NCBI GenBank assembly: GCA_016212965.1
Contig: JACRDA010000290.1
Span: 1 to 45,343 of the forward strand
Direction of reading: 5' to 3'
Source of the DNA: Myxococcales bacterium
Lineage (GTDB): Bacteria; Myxococcota_A; Polyangia; Polyangiales; Polyangiaceae
DNA: 45,343 nucleotides
Below are positions 16,208 to 25,402 of the stretch, in pieces. A model generated the notes under the pieces. It was not told where the DNA came from. It searched no databases and saw nothing but the letters and a program-made list of their open reading frames with translations. The position numbers were made by a program, and so were the translations under genes. The first letter of the stretch is position 1, and the number at the start of each line of letters is the position of its first letter.

Positions 16208-18847
16208 ATGCAAGGCGCACAAGACCAGCGACGCGGGGCAGCGGTGCTCGATCTGGGCGGCCTGTCCGGGCTCACGGAAGAGGAGGCAGCCGCGCGCCTC
16301 GCACGCGACGGACCGAACGAGCTGCCGACGCAGCAGAAGCGCGGCCTGTGGCACACCGCCTTCGAGGTCATGCGCGAGCCGATGTTCCTCATGCTCGTCG
16401 CCGCGGGCTCGCTCTACCTCGTGATGGGCGAGATCGGCGACGCCGTGATGCTCCTCGGCTTCGTCTTCGTCGTGATGGGCATCACCATCGTGCAGGAGCA
16501 CCGCACCGAGCGCGCCCTCGAGGCGCTGCGGGATCTCTCGAGCCCGCGCGCGCTCGTGATCCGCGGTGGGGTGCAGCGCCGCATCGCCGGACGCGAGGTC
16601 GCCGTCGGCGACGTGCTCGTGCTCGTCGAGGGCGACCGCGTGCCGGCGGACGCGCTGCTGCGGCGGGGTCTCCACCTCACGGTCGACGAGTCGCTGCTCA
16701 CCGGCGAGTCCGTGGCCGTCCGCAAGCTGCCCTCGGACGACGCCGTCGCGCTCGACCGTCCCGGCGGGGACGATCTGCCGAGCGTCTTCTCCGGCACGCT
16801 CGTCACGGCGGGGCAGGCGATCGCGGAGGTGGTGACGACGGGCGGCGCCACCGAGCTCGGCAAGATCGGTCACGCCCTGCGCCGCCTCGCACCCCAGCCG
16901 ACGCTCCTGCAGCGCGAGACGGGGCGGCTCGTGCGGCGTCTCGCGATCGTCGGTCTCTCGCTCTGCACCGTGGTCGTGGTCGTGTACGCGCTCACGCGCG
17001 GCGGCACGACCACGAGCTGGAAGGAGGGGCTGCTCGCCGGCATCGCGATGGCGATGGCGACGCTGCCCGAGGAGTTCCCGGTGGTGCTCACCGTGTTCCT
17101 GGCCCTCGGCGCGTGGCGCATCTCGAAGAGCCAGGTGCTGACGCGCCGCATGCCCGCCGTCGAGACGCTCGGCGCGGCGACGGTCCTGTGCGTCGACAAG
17201 ACCGGCACGCTCACCCTGAACCAGATGAGCGTGCGGCGCCTGCGCGCGGAGGGCAGCTCGTTCGACCTCGCGGCCCCGGGCGCGCCCAGGTCGCTGCCGG
17301 CGCCGCTGCCCGAGACCTTCCACTCCCTGCTCGAGCACGCCATCCTCGCGAGCCAGCGCGACCCCTTCGACGCCATGGAGCGCGCCCTCCACGCTGCCGG
17401 CGAGGCCACCTTGACCGGCACCGAGCACCTGCACCCGGACTGGGCCCTCGCGCGCGAGTACCCGCTCTCGCCGCAGCTGCTCGCCGTCACGCACGTGTGG
17501 CGCGCGGGCGGCGGCGAGGGGGTGGGTGGCGAGCTCGTGGTCGCCTCGAAGGGCGCGCCCGAGGCGATCGCCGAGCTGTGCCGGCTCGGCCCCGACGAGC
17601 GGGCGGCGCTCGGGCGCGAGGTCGAGCTGCTCGCGGCCGAGGGCCTGCGCGTGCTCGGCGTCGCGCGCGGCCGCCTCGCGGAGGACGCGCTGCCCGACGC
17701 GCACGCCGCGCTCGTGCTCGAGCTCGTGGGCCTGCTCGGTTTCGCGGACCCGGTGCGTCCCACGGTGCCCGCCGCCGTGCGCGAGTGCCAGACCGCCGGC
17801 ATCCGCGTCGTCATGATCACCGGTGACTACCCGGCGACCGCCCGCAGCATCGCGCGCCAGGCGGGGCTCGCGGGCGACGACCAGCTCATCACGGGGCCGG
17901 AGCTCGACGGCATGAGCGAGGCGGAGCTCGCGCGCCGCATCGGGGACGTGCAGGTCTTCGCGCGCGTCGTGCCGGAGCAGAAGCTCCGCATCGTCGAGGC
18001 CCTGAAGGCCGCCGACGAGATCGTGGCGATGACCGGCGACGGGGTCAACGACGCGCCGGCGCTCAAGGCCGCGCACATCGGCATCGCGATGGGCGCGCGC
18101 GGCACCGACGTGGCGCGCGAGGCCGCGGCGCTCGTGCTGCTCGACGACGACTTCTCGTCCATCGTGGCGGCCGTGCGCCTCGGGCGGCGCATCTTCGACA
18201 ACATCAAGAAGGCGGTCGCCTTCATCGTGGCGGTGCACATCCCGATCGCGGGCCTGTCGATGATCCCGGTCTTTCTCGGCGACTGGCCGCTCCTCTTGTT
18301 CCCGGTCCACATCGTGTTCCTCGAGCTCGTCATCGACCCCTCGTGCTCGCTCGTGTTCGAGGCCGAGGAGCCCGAGGCGGACGTGATGCAGCGCCCGCCG
18401 CGCGATCCGGCCGAGCGGCTCTTCACCTGGGGCTCGCTCGGCGTCGCCCTGCTCCAGGGGCTGAGCTCGCTCGCCGTGTGCCTCGGGGTCTACCTGTGGG
18501 CGCGCGCCAGCCACACCGTGGACGCCGCGCGCACGCTCACCTTCGTCACGCTGGTGGTGTCGTTCCTCGTGATCATCCTCGCGAACCGCTCCTTCCGGCT
18601 CACGATCCTGGGCTCGCTCCGCGCGCGCAATCGCGCCCTGTGGTGGGTCCTCACCGGCACGGTGGGCTTCCTCGCCCTCGTGGTGCTCCTGCCCGGGGCC
18701 CGCACGCTCTTTCACTTCGAGGCCATCCACGTCGTCGACCTCGGGCTGGCGACCCTCGGCGGCGGCGCGTGCATCCTGTGGTTCGAGGTGCTGAAAATCA
18801 TCCGGCGCGGTCGTCGCGCTCGCGCCGGCGCGCGCAAGGGCGCATAG
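16208..18847 (+). CDS. P-type cation-transporting ATPase
   Basis: An 879-residue ion pump. In order: a cation-ATPase N-domain (GLTEEEAAARLARDGPNELP), actuator TGES in DESLLTGES, phosphorylation site Asp330 in CVDKTGTLTLNQ, hinge GDGVNDAP at 610-617, and a C-terminal membrane domain. Overall it resembles P2-type pumps, but the membrane-helix-4 motif is PEEFP instead of PEGLP. The helix-6 region reads LELVIDPSCSLVFEAEEPE, unlike the NLVTDGLPA-type sequence of Ca2+ pumps. The transported ion therefore cannot be named; divalent cation export is likeliest. The start is ATG 16208; an in-frame GTG at 16130 would add 26 residues without clear coding signal. Confidence 0.9.
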   Translation: MQGAQDQRRGAAVLDLGGLSGLTEEEAAARLARDGPNELPTQQKRGLWHTAFEVMREPMFLMLVAAGSLYLVMGEIGDAVMLLGFVFVVMGITIVQEHRTERALEALRDLSSPRALVIRGGVQRRIAGREVAVGDVLVLVEGDRVPADALLRRGLHLTVDESLLTGESVAVRKLPSDDAVALDRPGGDDLPSVFSGTLVTAGQAIAEVVTTGGATELGKIGHALRRLAPQPTLLQRETGRLVRRLAIVGLSLCTVVVVVYALTRGGTTTSWKEGLLAGIAMAMATLPEEFPVVLTVFLALGAWRISKSQVLTRRMPAVETLGAATVLCVDKTGTLTLNQMSVRRLRAEGSSFDLAAPGAPRSLPAPLPETFHSLLEHAILASQRDPFDAMERALHAAGEATLTGTEHLHPDWALAREYPLSPQLLAVTHVWRAGGGEGVGGELVVASKGAPEAIAELCRLGPDERAALGREVELLAAEGLRVLGVARGRLAEDALPDAHAALVLELVGLLGFADPVRPTVPAAVRECQTAGIRVVMITGDYPATARSIARQAGLAGDDQLITGPELDGMSEAELARRIGDVQVFARVVPEQKLRIVEALKAADEIVAMTGDGVNDAPALKAAHIGIAMGARGTDVAREAAALVLLDDDFSSIVAAVRLGRRIFDNIKKAVAFIVAVHIPIAGLSMIPVFLGDWPLLLFPVHIVFLELVIDPSCSLVFEAEEPEADVMQRPPRDPAERLFTWGSLGVALLQGLSSLAVCLGVYLWARASHTVDAARTLTFVTLVVSFLVIILANRSFRLTILGSLRARNRALWWVLTGTVGFLALVVLLPGARTLFHFEAIHVVDLGLATLGGGACILWFEVLKIIRRGRRARAGARKGA

Positions 18848-18908
18848 CGTCGGGCGACGCGGCGCGACGACACCGCGCGAGGCGACCCCGAACGAGAGGA
18901 GCGAGACC

Positions 18909-19277
18909 ATGACGGCACGGAGCGAGAGCAACGACACGGGCGCACTTCCGCCCGCACGGGCCGTGCGGCTCGAGACCCTGGTCGCGTACCAGCCCGGTGC
19001 GGTCGTGAGCCGCAGGCTGGCCAAGCGGAGCGGCGGCACCGTGACCCTGTTCGCGTTCGCGGCGGGCCAGGGCCTCAGCGAGCACAGCGCGCCCTTCGAC
19101 GCCATGGTGCAGGTGCTGGAAGGCGAGGGCGAGCTCGTCATCGGCGGCGAGAAGGTCGTGGCGCGCGCGGGCGAGACCGTGCTCATGCCGGCGAACGTGC
19201 CGCATGCCCTGCACGCGACCGAGCCCTTCAAGATGCTGCTCGTGATGGTGCGCGAGCCGGCGCCACCGCGCGGCTGA
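18909..19277 (+). CDS. Small cupin-domain protein
   Basis: A 122-residue single-cupin protein. Motif 1 is reduced (GLSEHSAPFDAMVQVLEGEG) with one clear His; motif 2 is MPANVPHALHA. This one-His form is common among small bacterial cupins and may bind metal weakly or a small ligand. No enzyme activity can be assigned. GAGAGGAG lies a few bases before the ATG at 18909, giving a strong ribosome-binding site. It is 61 bases behind the P-type ATPase and may share its transcript. Confidence 0.88.
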   Translation: MTARSESNDTGALPPARAVRLETLVAYQPGAVVSRRLAKRSGGTVTLFAFAAGQGLSEHSAPFDAMVQVLEGEGELVIGGEKVVARAGETVLMPANVPHALHATEPFKMLLVMVREPAPPRG

Positions 19278-19325
19278 GACCGGCTTCGGCCTCGTTCGGG
19301 CCTCGGGCTTCGGGCGAGCCGACTT

Positions 19326-19398
19326 CCGCGCCGGGCACGTGGGAGGTCACCAACCCGGCGTAGACCGAAACGAAGGCGGCACTTGGTTGCGTTCCGCA
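19326..19398. repeat. 73-bp direct repeat, copy 1
   Basis: This copy matches 19486-19558 at 69 of 73 positions, offset by exactly 160 bases. The core CCGAAACGAAGGCGGCACTT is identical in both. Differences are at 19338, 19342, 19359 and 19389. In this copy the left end reads CACGTGG, which removes the inverted pairing present in copy 2. Confidence 0.9.
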
Positions 19399-19485
19399 CG
19401 GCGGGTAGCGCGGCGCGCGCGTGTCGCCTCGACGAGCGCACACGCACTTGGCGGCGCGTCCCGGGGGTTCGAGCCCGGTCAGGGC

Positions 19486-19558
19486 CCGCGCCGGGCAAGT
19501 GCGAGGTCACCAACCCGGGGTAGACCGAAACGAAGGCGGCACTTGGTTACGTTCCGCA
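19486..19558. repeat. 73-bp direct repeat, copy 2
   Basis: The second copy of the element at 19326-19398. Here CAAGTGC (19496-19502) and GCACTTG (19539-19545) are perfect inverted arms, so an RNA copy could fold into a long hairpin. The element may be part of a dispersed non-coding repeat family; only two copies are in this window. Confidence 0.9.
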
Positions 19559-19651
19559 TCGCCCCGGTTGGCCCGACGTCTGGGAGCGCTCGCCAGGAAC
19601 GAGGCGCGCGCGAGCGGGTGCGTGAGCGGGGGCGGGCGCGAGTGCGGGAGT

Positions 19652-19700
19652 GGTGCGGGTGCGGGTGCGGGTGCGGGCGCGGGTGCGGGCGCGAGTGCGG
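19652..19700. repeat. GGTGCG-type hexamer run
   Basis: About eight imperfect copies of a six-base unit (GGTGCG with GGCGCG and GAGTGCG variants) just before the short-chain dehydrogenase gene. It is simple-sequence DNA; similar GC-rich hexamers are common in such genomes. Confidence 0.8.
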
Positions 19701-19737
19701 ACCGGGAGCGGATGGTGCCGTGGTAGCCTCGCGCCGC

Positions 19738-20610
19738 ATGGCGAAGGCTCGCGCGCTCGAGGGCCGGGTGGCGGTGGTGACGGGTGGGGCGTCGGGCATC
19801 GGTGCCGCACTCGGCCGCGAGCTCGCGCGTCGCGGAGCGGACGTGGTGCTCGCCGACCGGCAGCTCTCGCTCGCCGAGGCGGTGGCGCGCGAGGCGTGCG
19901 CCGCGGGCGGGCGGGTGCGGGCCGCCGAGCTCGACGTGCGGGACGCGGCCGCGGTCAAGGCCCTCGTCGACGAGACGCTGCGCCGCACCGGCAGGCTCGA
20001 TTTCTTCTTTGGCAACGCGGGGATTTCGGTCGGCGGCGAGATGGACGGCTACTCGGCGGCCGACTGGGACGACGTGTTCGACGTCAACCTCCGCGGGGTG
20101 ACGAACGGCATCCTGGCCGCGTACCCCGTGATGGTGCGACAGGGCCACGGCCACCTCGTCCACACGGGCTCCATCGCCGGCCTCGTCGCGACCCCGGCGC
20201 AGGGCAGCTACACGGCGAGCAAGCACGCCGTCGTGGGCCTCTCCAAGGCGCTGCGCATCGAGGCGGCGCGCCACGGGGTGCGCGTCTCCGCCCTGTGCCC
20301 GGGCGCCGTCCGGACCTCGATCCTGAGCGGCGGTCGCTTCGGCCGGCTCAACGTCCCGGGCTTGCGCGACGAGGACATGGTCGCGATCATCGGCGTGCTG
20401 CGGCCCATGGCGCCCGAGCGCTTCGCGCGCCAGGCGATCGACGGCGTCCTCGCGAACCAGGCGATCATCGTCGTGCCGCGCTGGTGGCGCCTCTTCTGGT
20501 ACCTCGAGCGCCTGTCGCCGAGCCTGAGCCTCGGGCTGTGGCGCCTCTCCCTCGCGGAGCTCCGGCGCCAGGTGGCGAAGGCCGTCGCGTCCCGGCGAGA
20601 AGCCGGCTGA
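19738..20610 (+). CDS. Short-chain dehydrogenase/reductase (SDR)
   Basis: A 290-residue classical SDR. The nucleotide-binding motif is TGGASGIG starting at residue 15, the NAG motif is in FGNAGIS, and the catalytic residues are Ser145, Tyr158 and Lys162 (SYTASKHAVV). Asp in VLADRQ after strand 2 points to NAD(H) preference. The C-terminal 60 residues (VVPRWWRLFWYLERLSPSLS) are aromatic and hydrophobic, as in SDRs that act at membranes on lipids or sterols. The substrate is unknown. ATG at 19738 gives the usual N-terminus, with no strong Shine-Dalgarno site visible. Confidence 0.9.
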   Translation: MAKARALEGRVAVVTGGASGIGAALGRELARRGADVVLADRQLSLAEAVAREACAAGGRVRAAELDVRDAAAVKALVDETLRRTGRLDFFFGNAGISVGGEMDGYSAADWDDVFDVNLRGVTNGILAAYPVMVRQGHGHLVHTGSIAGLVATPAQGSYTASKHAVVGLSKALRIEAARHGVRVSALCPGAVRTSILSGGRFGRLNVPGLRDEDMVAIIGVLRPMAPERFARQAIDGVLANQAIIVVPRWWRLFWYLERLSPSLSLGLWRLSLAELRRQVAKAVASRREAG

Positions 20611-20611
20611 G

Positions 20612-20628
20612 CTCGCGCGGCGCGCGAG
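20612..20628. terminator. GC hairpin right after the SDR stop (weak terminator candidate)
   Basis: CTCGCGC and GCGCGAG form a perfect seven-pair stem with a three-base loop, directly after the TGA at 20608-20610. There is no T-run, so if it ends transcription it would do so inefficiently or with help from Rho. Confidence 0.3.
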
Positions 20629-20795
20629 GCTACGGGCCCGAGGGCCGAAGGCCGAAGCCCGCACGCGTCGTCGAGGCTGAACGCACCCCGGCGCGGTGGC
20701 ACCCTAGACCATGGCCTGGCCCGCGGGCCGAGGCCGCGACGACGTACCTGGCGCGCGCCGCGCGCCTTCGTGTAAGCTCACTCTTGGGCACATCC

Positions 20796-22454
20796 ATGGC
20801 GACCTGTCCGACCTGCCGCAAGCAATACCCGGGTGACTACAAGATCTGCCCGGCCGATGGCGAGGCGCTCCTGCCCGACGAGGCGTTCGGCAACGCCGAC
20901 GGCGATCTGCCGGCCGGCGCCACCGTCGGCGAGTACCAGGTCGAGGGCAAGATCGGCGAGGGCGGTTTCGGCGCCGTCTACCGCGCCGTCCACCCGCTCA
21001 TCGGCAAGCTCGTCGCCATCAAGGTCCTGAACCGGCAGTACTCGAGCAACCCGCAGATGGTGTCGCGCTTCATCGCGGAGGCGCGCTCGGTCAACCAGAT
21101 CCGGCACCGCAACATCATCGACATCTTCGCCTTCGGCAAGCTCGAGGACGGGCGCCAGTACTTTGTGATGGAGCTGCTCGACGGCCAGCCGCTCGACCGC
21201 TACCTCGCGTCCAAGGTGCGCCTCCCGCCGGGCGAGGCCGTTTCGATCCTCGGCGCCGTCGCGCGCGCGCTCGACGCGGCGCACGGCTGTGGCGTCGCGC
21301 ACCGCGACCTCAAGCCCGAGAACATCTTCCTCGAGCAGGACCGCGACGGCTACGTGTTCCCGAAGCTGCTCGACTTCGGCATCGCGAAGCTCCTGGCCGA
21401 GAGCACGGGCCACGTGACGCGCACCGGCATGCCCATCGGCACGCCGTCGTACATGTCGCCCGAGCAGTGCCGCGCCAAGAACGTCGATCACCGCACCGAC
21501 ATCTACTCGTTCGGCATCCTCGCCTACGAGATGCTCACCGGCCGGCTGCCCTTCGACGGCGACAACATCATGGAGCTCATGATGAAGCAGGTGAACGAGC
21601 AGCCGAAGGCGCCCTCCGAGGTGTGCCCGGCGCTGCCGAAGGAGCTCGACGCTCCGATCCTGCACATGCTCCAGAAGGACCCGGCGGCGCGCCCCGCGAC
21701 GGTGGTCGAGGCGGTGGAGGCGCTCGCGTCCGCCGCGGCCGCGGTCGGTGAGGCTCCGGCGGCGACGCCGAGCCGCAGTGGTGGCGCCTTCCGCAGCGGG
21801 CCGATCACGCCGGGTCACCTGCCGCAGGTCACCCAGCCGAGCCCGGGCTCCCTCGGCGCGCACTCGGCCCTTGCCGAGGCGAAGACGATGGCCCAGGAGC
21901 CCGACGTCCGCACGCTCCAGGGCGCGGCCACCGACGTCGGGCCCGCGCCGGGCCGCGGCAAGTGGCTCGTCGTGGGGGGCCTCGCCGCGGCGCTCGTGGC
22001 GGGTGGCGTGGTGGCCGGCGTCGTTCTGGCGGGCGGCAGCGGCCCCGCGGCCGACGCCTCGACCGCCGCGCCGGCGGCGACCGCCGCGCCGAGCGCCCGT
22101 CCGAGCGCGACCGCGACGCCGACGCCGAGCGCGAGCGCTGCCGCACCGAGCACCTCGCAGACCGCCGCGGCCGTCGAGGCCGAGGTCGAGATCGAGCTCG
22201 CGTCGGTGCCCGATGGCACGAGCGTGCTCCTCGCCGGCGAGAAGATCGGCAGCGCGCCGGGCATCGTGAAGCTCCGGCGCGGCACCGACAAGGTCAAGCT
22301 CACGCTCCGGGCCGCGGGCTACCGCGACCTCGACGTCGAGGTCACGCCGGACAAGAACCGCACCTTCTCGCCGCCCCCGATGAGCAAGGTGGCCGGCACG
22401 CCCCCGCCGATCAAGAAGGCGGACAAGAAGGAGCTCGAGGACCCGGGCCTCTGA
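20796..22454 (+). CDS. Ser/Thr protein kinase with zinc ribbon, membrane helix and PEGA-like tail
   Basis: A 552-residue eukaryote-like kinase. Residues 4-21 form a short zinc-ribbon-like CPTC...CPAD element. The kinase domain spans about 47-310: glycine loop GEGGFGAVY, Lys76 in VAIKVLN, catalytic Asp171 in HRDLKPEN, Asp193 in DFGIAK, and an activation segment ending GTPSYMSPEQ. A Pro/Ala/Ser linker leads to one membrane helix at about 389-412. The outer part has a low-complexity stalk and a PEGA-like domain at about 465-530 (VPDGTSVLLAGEKIGSAPG, LRAAGYRDLDVEVTP). All catalytic residues are present, so it should be active. The outer PEGA-like domain could sense the envelope. Confidence 0.93.
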   Translation: MATCPTCRKQYPGDYKICPADGEALLPDEAFGNADGDLPAGATVGEYQVEGKIGEGGFGAVYRAVHPLIGKLVAIKVLNRQYSSNPQMVSRFIAEARSVNQIRHRNIIDIFAFGKLEDGRQYFVMELLDGQPLDRYLASKVRLPPGEAVSILGAVARALDAAHGCGVAHRDLKPENIFLEQDRDGYVFPKLLDFGIAKLLAESTGHVTRTGMPIGTPSYMSPEQCRAKNVDHRTDIYSFGILAYEMLTGRLPFDGDNIMELMMKQVNEQPKAPSEVCPALPKELDAPILHMLQKDPAARPATVVEAVEALASAAAAVGEAPAATPSRSGGAFRSGPITPGHLPQVTQPSPGSLGAHSALAEAKTMAQEPDVRTLQGAATDVGPAPGRGKWLVVGGLAAALVAGGVVAGVVLAGGSGPAADASTAAPAATAAPSARPSATATPTPSASAAAPSTSQTAAAVEAEVEIELASVPDGTSVLLAGEKIGSAPGIVKLRRGTDKVKLTLRAAGYRDLDVEVTPDKNRTFSPPPMSKVAGTPPPIKKADKKELEDPGL

Positions 22455-22552
22455 GCCACCCCCGTGACGCGCGCGCTCGCCCCCCGAGCGGTCGGCGCGC
22501 CGCGCTTCATCTCCCACCGCTTGCCGCAGAGCCTCATCCTTTCGGAGTCGCC

Positions 22553-25402
22553 ATGAAGACAACCCACGCTCGCTCGGCCCGCATCCGCTGGTCACGCGTC
22601 GCCGCGCTCGGCACGCTCGGCGCGCTCGCGGCCCTCGCCGCGCCGTCCGCGTGTCGCACCTTCGACCCGATCGACGAGGCGACCTGCGGCAACGCCATCA
22701 TCGACCGCGGCGAGGACTGCGACGGCTTCGACATCGCGGGCGTGCCGTGCGGCGCGGTCGGTACGGCGCACGCTTGCCGTCTCGAGTGCCCGGGCGACCC
22801 CGGCGCACAGGGACCGTGCCCGGCGGGCTGGGGCTGCGGAGCGGACGGCGTCTGCCGCGGTCCCTCCGGCACCTTCGGCGATGCGGTCGTCGCGATCCAG
22901 GGGGGCGCCTCGCTCATTCTCGACGGCGACTTCGACGGTGACGGGCGCGTCGACATCCTCGGCGTGTCACCGGGCATGGACGACCCCAACAGCGGACAGG
23001 AAATGGGCGGGACCGGCGTCTTGTCCGTGCACTATTTCGCAGCGGGCGGGGAGCTCGCGGCGACCACCAAGTTGCAGGCCCCGCGCAGCGCGTTCCCGAG
23101 CGTCGGCGACCTCAGCGGGGACGGGCTCGACGACGTGGCCGTCAACGTGGGTGCGCAGGGCGTGAGCCTGTACCGCGGCCGGGACGATCGGACCTTCGCG
23201 CCGTCCATCTACGCCTCGGCCGCGATCGAGGCCGACGGGATCCGGGTCTGGGGCCAGAAGGTGCTCGAGAACGCGCCGTGGGGCAGCCCGCTGCCCGGCG
23301 AGGAGGCGCTCGCCGTCGTCGACGTCGCCGGCAGCGTGGGCGCTTTCTACATCGACCAACTGGCGGGCAACGCCCCGGTCCTGCTCTTCACGGGCGGCCC
23401 GCCGAACTACACCTTGCCCGCGATCGACAGCCTGCTCGACGTCCCCACCGGCGACGTCGACGAGGATCCGGTCGGCTCGCCGTGCGACGAGTTCGTGCTC
23501 GCGTTCAAGACCCAGGACCGCGTGCTCGTGGCGACGCCGTGCCTCGGCTGGGACACCGTGAACGTCGCCGTGATCCCCCCGGTCCGCCCGCCGACGCTGG
23601 TCACGCTTCCCAACGGCGCGTACCCGCGCAGCGTCCACCTCTTCGACCTCGACGGCGACGGGCACCTGGACCTCCTCATCGGCACCAGCTCCGCCGGGGT
23701 GCGCGCCGCCTATGGCCGCGGCGACATGACCTTCCACTCGGTGCCGAGCGTCGCGCCCTTCCCGCCGGCGGACAACCTCACGAGTCCGGCGCCGTTCCCG
23801 CAGGAGGCCGGCGGCGTGCTCGCGGTCGGCCACCTCAACGACGACGGCGTGCCCGACTACGTCACCGTGAGCGGGATCTGGCTGAGCGGGCTCGTCTACC
23901 AGCAGCCCGGCGTCGGGGGGGGCGGGGGCGCCGCGGTCGACGGTTGGAACAACGCCTGGCCCTTCGACAAGGTGACCCGCGCGGCCATCGGCGACTTCAA
24001 CGCCAACGGCCTGCCCGACGCCGTCGTGACGGGCAACCAGGGCGGGCTGCGCTTCTTCAGCGGGGCCGGGGACGACACCTTCAACTTCTTCCTGCTCCCG
24101 ACCGAGGGGCGCGTGAAGGACATGGTGGTCGGCGACTACGACGGCGACGTGATCCCCGACCTCGCGATCGCCGTGGAGGTCGACCCGAACAGCGACAAGG
24201 CGGCCGGCGGCGACTCCTTGGCGGTCGCGTTCGGCGGGGTCGGCGCGGCGCCGGAGATGCCCGTCGACATGGGCCAGCTCGGTACCATCGAGCGGCTCTC
24301 GGCGGCGCGCTTCATGGACCCGGTGAGCTACACGGCGGACGGGATCAGCGAGGTCGCGGCCATCACCCGCAACGCCCAGAACCAGATCAGCCTGGCCGTG
24401 CTCTACGGCAGCACGGGCCGGCAGCTCGAGTCGCCCTTCGCGCTCTTCACCCGCGGCGCGAGCGCACAGGACACCTTCGGCAACCAGCCGCTCCGGACGG
24501 CGATCGGCGAGTACAGCGCGACCCCGGGGCACCTCGACCTCGCGGCGATCGCGCAGCCCCAGAGCAACACCGAGTGGCAGCCGCGCGTCTGGCTCGCCGA
24601 GGCGGAGGGCGACGCGTTGCTCGCCGAGGACCGGACCCGCGCGAGCCCGCCGCTGCCGTCCGACACCGTCGACATCTACGGCGCGCTGCTGGCCAGCGTC
24701 GACGCCAACGGCGACGGCATCGAGGAGCTCGTGGGGCTCGTGCCCTCGTGGGACGGGTCGACCAGCATGCTCGTCATCGGCATCGCCACCGACGCGGTCG
24801 GCGGTGGGCGCACCTTCACGCCCCAGGATCCCGTCGAGGCCGTCGACGGGCACTTCAACGCCATCATCGGCAGCGGCTTCGCGGTCGGTGAGCCCGGAGG
24901 CTTCGGGGGCGCGGGCGGCGGCGGTCCCGAGGAGCCGCCGGTGTTCGTCTACAACGCCACCGAGCAGCGCATCGTCGTGTCCGACGTCGACGCCGACGGC
25001 AAGCCCGACCTCCTGGTGATCGGCCGGATCACGGACCCCCAGTCCTTCGCGCAGACCTCGAACGTCGTCGTCTTCTGGAACGCAGGCACGAGCGACCCCG
25101 GCACCGCGTTCACCGCGGCCAACCGCACCGTGCTGCCGGCCATCGAGCTCGCGACGCTCACCTCGGTCGCGGCGCTGAACATCGACGGCGACGCCGAGCG
25201 CGAGCTCGTCGTGATGAGCGATCTCGGCCCCTACCTCGTCGACACGATCGGGCGGGAGTTCTCTGCGGCGACGCAGCTCGCGAACCTCCCCTGGGCGACG
25301 ACGGTCGCGGTCGCCGACGTCACCGGCGACGGCCTCGAGGACCTGGTCCTCGGCGACAACTGGACGCTGTCGGTCCACCCGCAGAAGGCGGTGAACCCAT
25401 GA
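22553..25402 (+). CDS. FG-GAP/VCBS-repeat beta-propeller surface protein
   Basis: A 949-residue exported protein. The signal peptide ends in APSAC, a possible though imperfect lipobox. A Cys-rich element of the CGNAIIDRGEDCDG kind follows, as in many myxobacterial surface proteins. The rest carries about ten FG-GAP-like units with Ca2+-binding DxDxDG-type loops, such as GDFDGDGRVDIL, FDLDGDGHLDLLIG, VSDVDADGKPDLLVIG and VTGDGLEDLVLGD. These fold into beta-propellers that bind ligands or matrix. GGAG precedes the ATG at 22553. It lies 98 bases after the kinase and overlaps the next gene by ATGA, so the last two are translationally coupled. Confidence 0.88.
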   Translation: MKTTHARSARIRWSRVAALGTLGALAALAAPSACRTFDPIDEATCGNAIIDRGEDCDGFDIAGVPCGAVGTAHACRLECPGDPGAQGPCPAGWGCGADGVCRGPSGTFGDAVVAIQGGASLILDGDFDGDGRVDILGVSPGMDDPNSGQEMGGTGVLSVHYFAAGGELAATTKLQAPRSAFPSVGDLSGDGLDDVAVNVGAQGVSLYRGRDDRTFAPSIYASAAIEADGIRVWGQKVLENAPWGSPLPGEEALAVVDVAGSVGAFYIDQLAGNAPVLLFTGGPPNYTLPAIDSLLDVPTGDVDEDPVGSPCDEFVLAFKTQDRVLVATPCLGWDTVNVAVIPPVRPPTLVTLPNGAYPRSVHLFDLDGDGHLDLLIGTSSAGVRAAYGRGDMTFHSVPSVAPFPPADNLTSPAPFPQEAGGVLAVGHLNDDGVPDYVTVSGIWLSGLVYQQPGVGGGGGAAVDGWNNAWPFDKVTRAAIGDFNANGLPDAVVTGNQGGLRFFSGAGDDTFNFFLLPTEGRVKDMVVGDYDGDVIPDLAIAVEVDPNSDKAAGGDSLAVAFGGVGAAPEMPVDMGQLGTIERLSAARFMDPVSYTADGISEVAAITRNAQNQISLAVLYGSTGRQLESPFALFTRGASAQDTFGNQPLRTAIGEYSATPGHLDLAAIAQPQSNTEWQPRVWLAEAEGDALLAEDRTRASPPLPSDTVDIYGALLASVDANGDGIEELVGLVPSWDGSTSMLVIGIATDAVGGGRTFTPQDPVEAVDGHFNAIIGSGFAVGEPGGFGGAGGGGPEEPPVFVYNATEQRIVVSDVDADGKPDLLVIGRITDPQSFAQTSNVVVFWNAGTSDPGTAFTAANRTVLPAIELATLTSVAALNIDGDAERELVVMSDLGPYLVDTIGREFSAATQLANLPWATTVAVADVTGDGLEDLVLGDNWTLSVHPQKAVNP

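Larger units (their letters stand above)
19278..19737. other. 460-base spacer without a gene
   Basis: No convincing reading frame lies here. It holds two near-identical 73-base direct repeats (19326-19398 and 19486-19558) and a GTGCGG-type hexamer run (19652-19700), both described separately. The short open frames that cross it have the composition of non-coding GC-rich DNA. The promoter of the short-chain dehydrogenase gene at 19738 should lie near its right end, but no clear -35/-10 pair stands out. Confidence 0.7.

Noticed and set aside
19455..19485. tRNA-like T-arm (GGTTCGAGCC)
   Set aside because: The sequence around GGGTTCGAGCCCGG looks like a T-arm, but the stem pairing in tRNA register fails at the third pair, and no matching acceptor stem, D-arm or anticodon arm was found.
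19652..19700. Hexamer run as a CRISPR-like array
   Set aside because: Units are six bases with no spacers and no cas genes are near; it is simple-sequence DNA.
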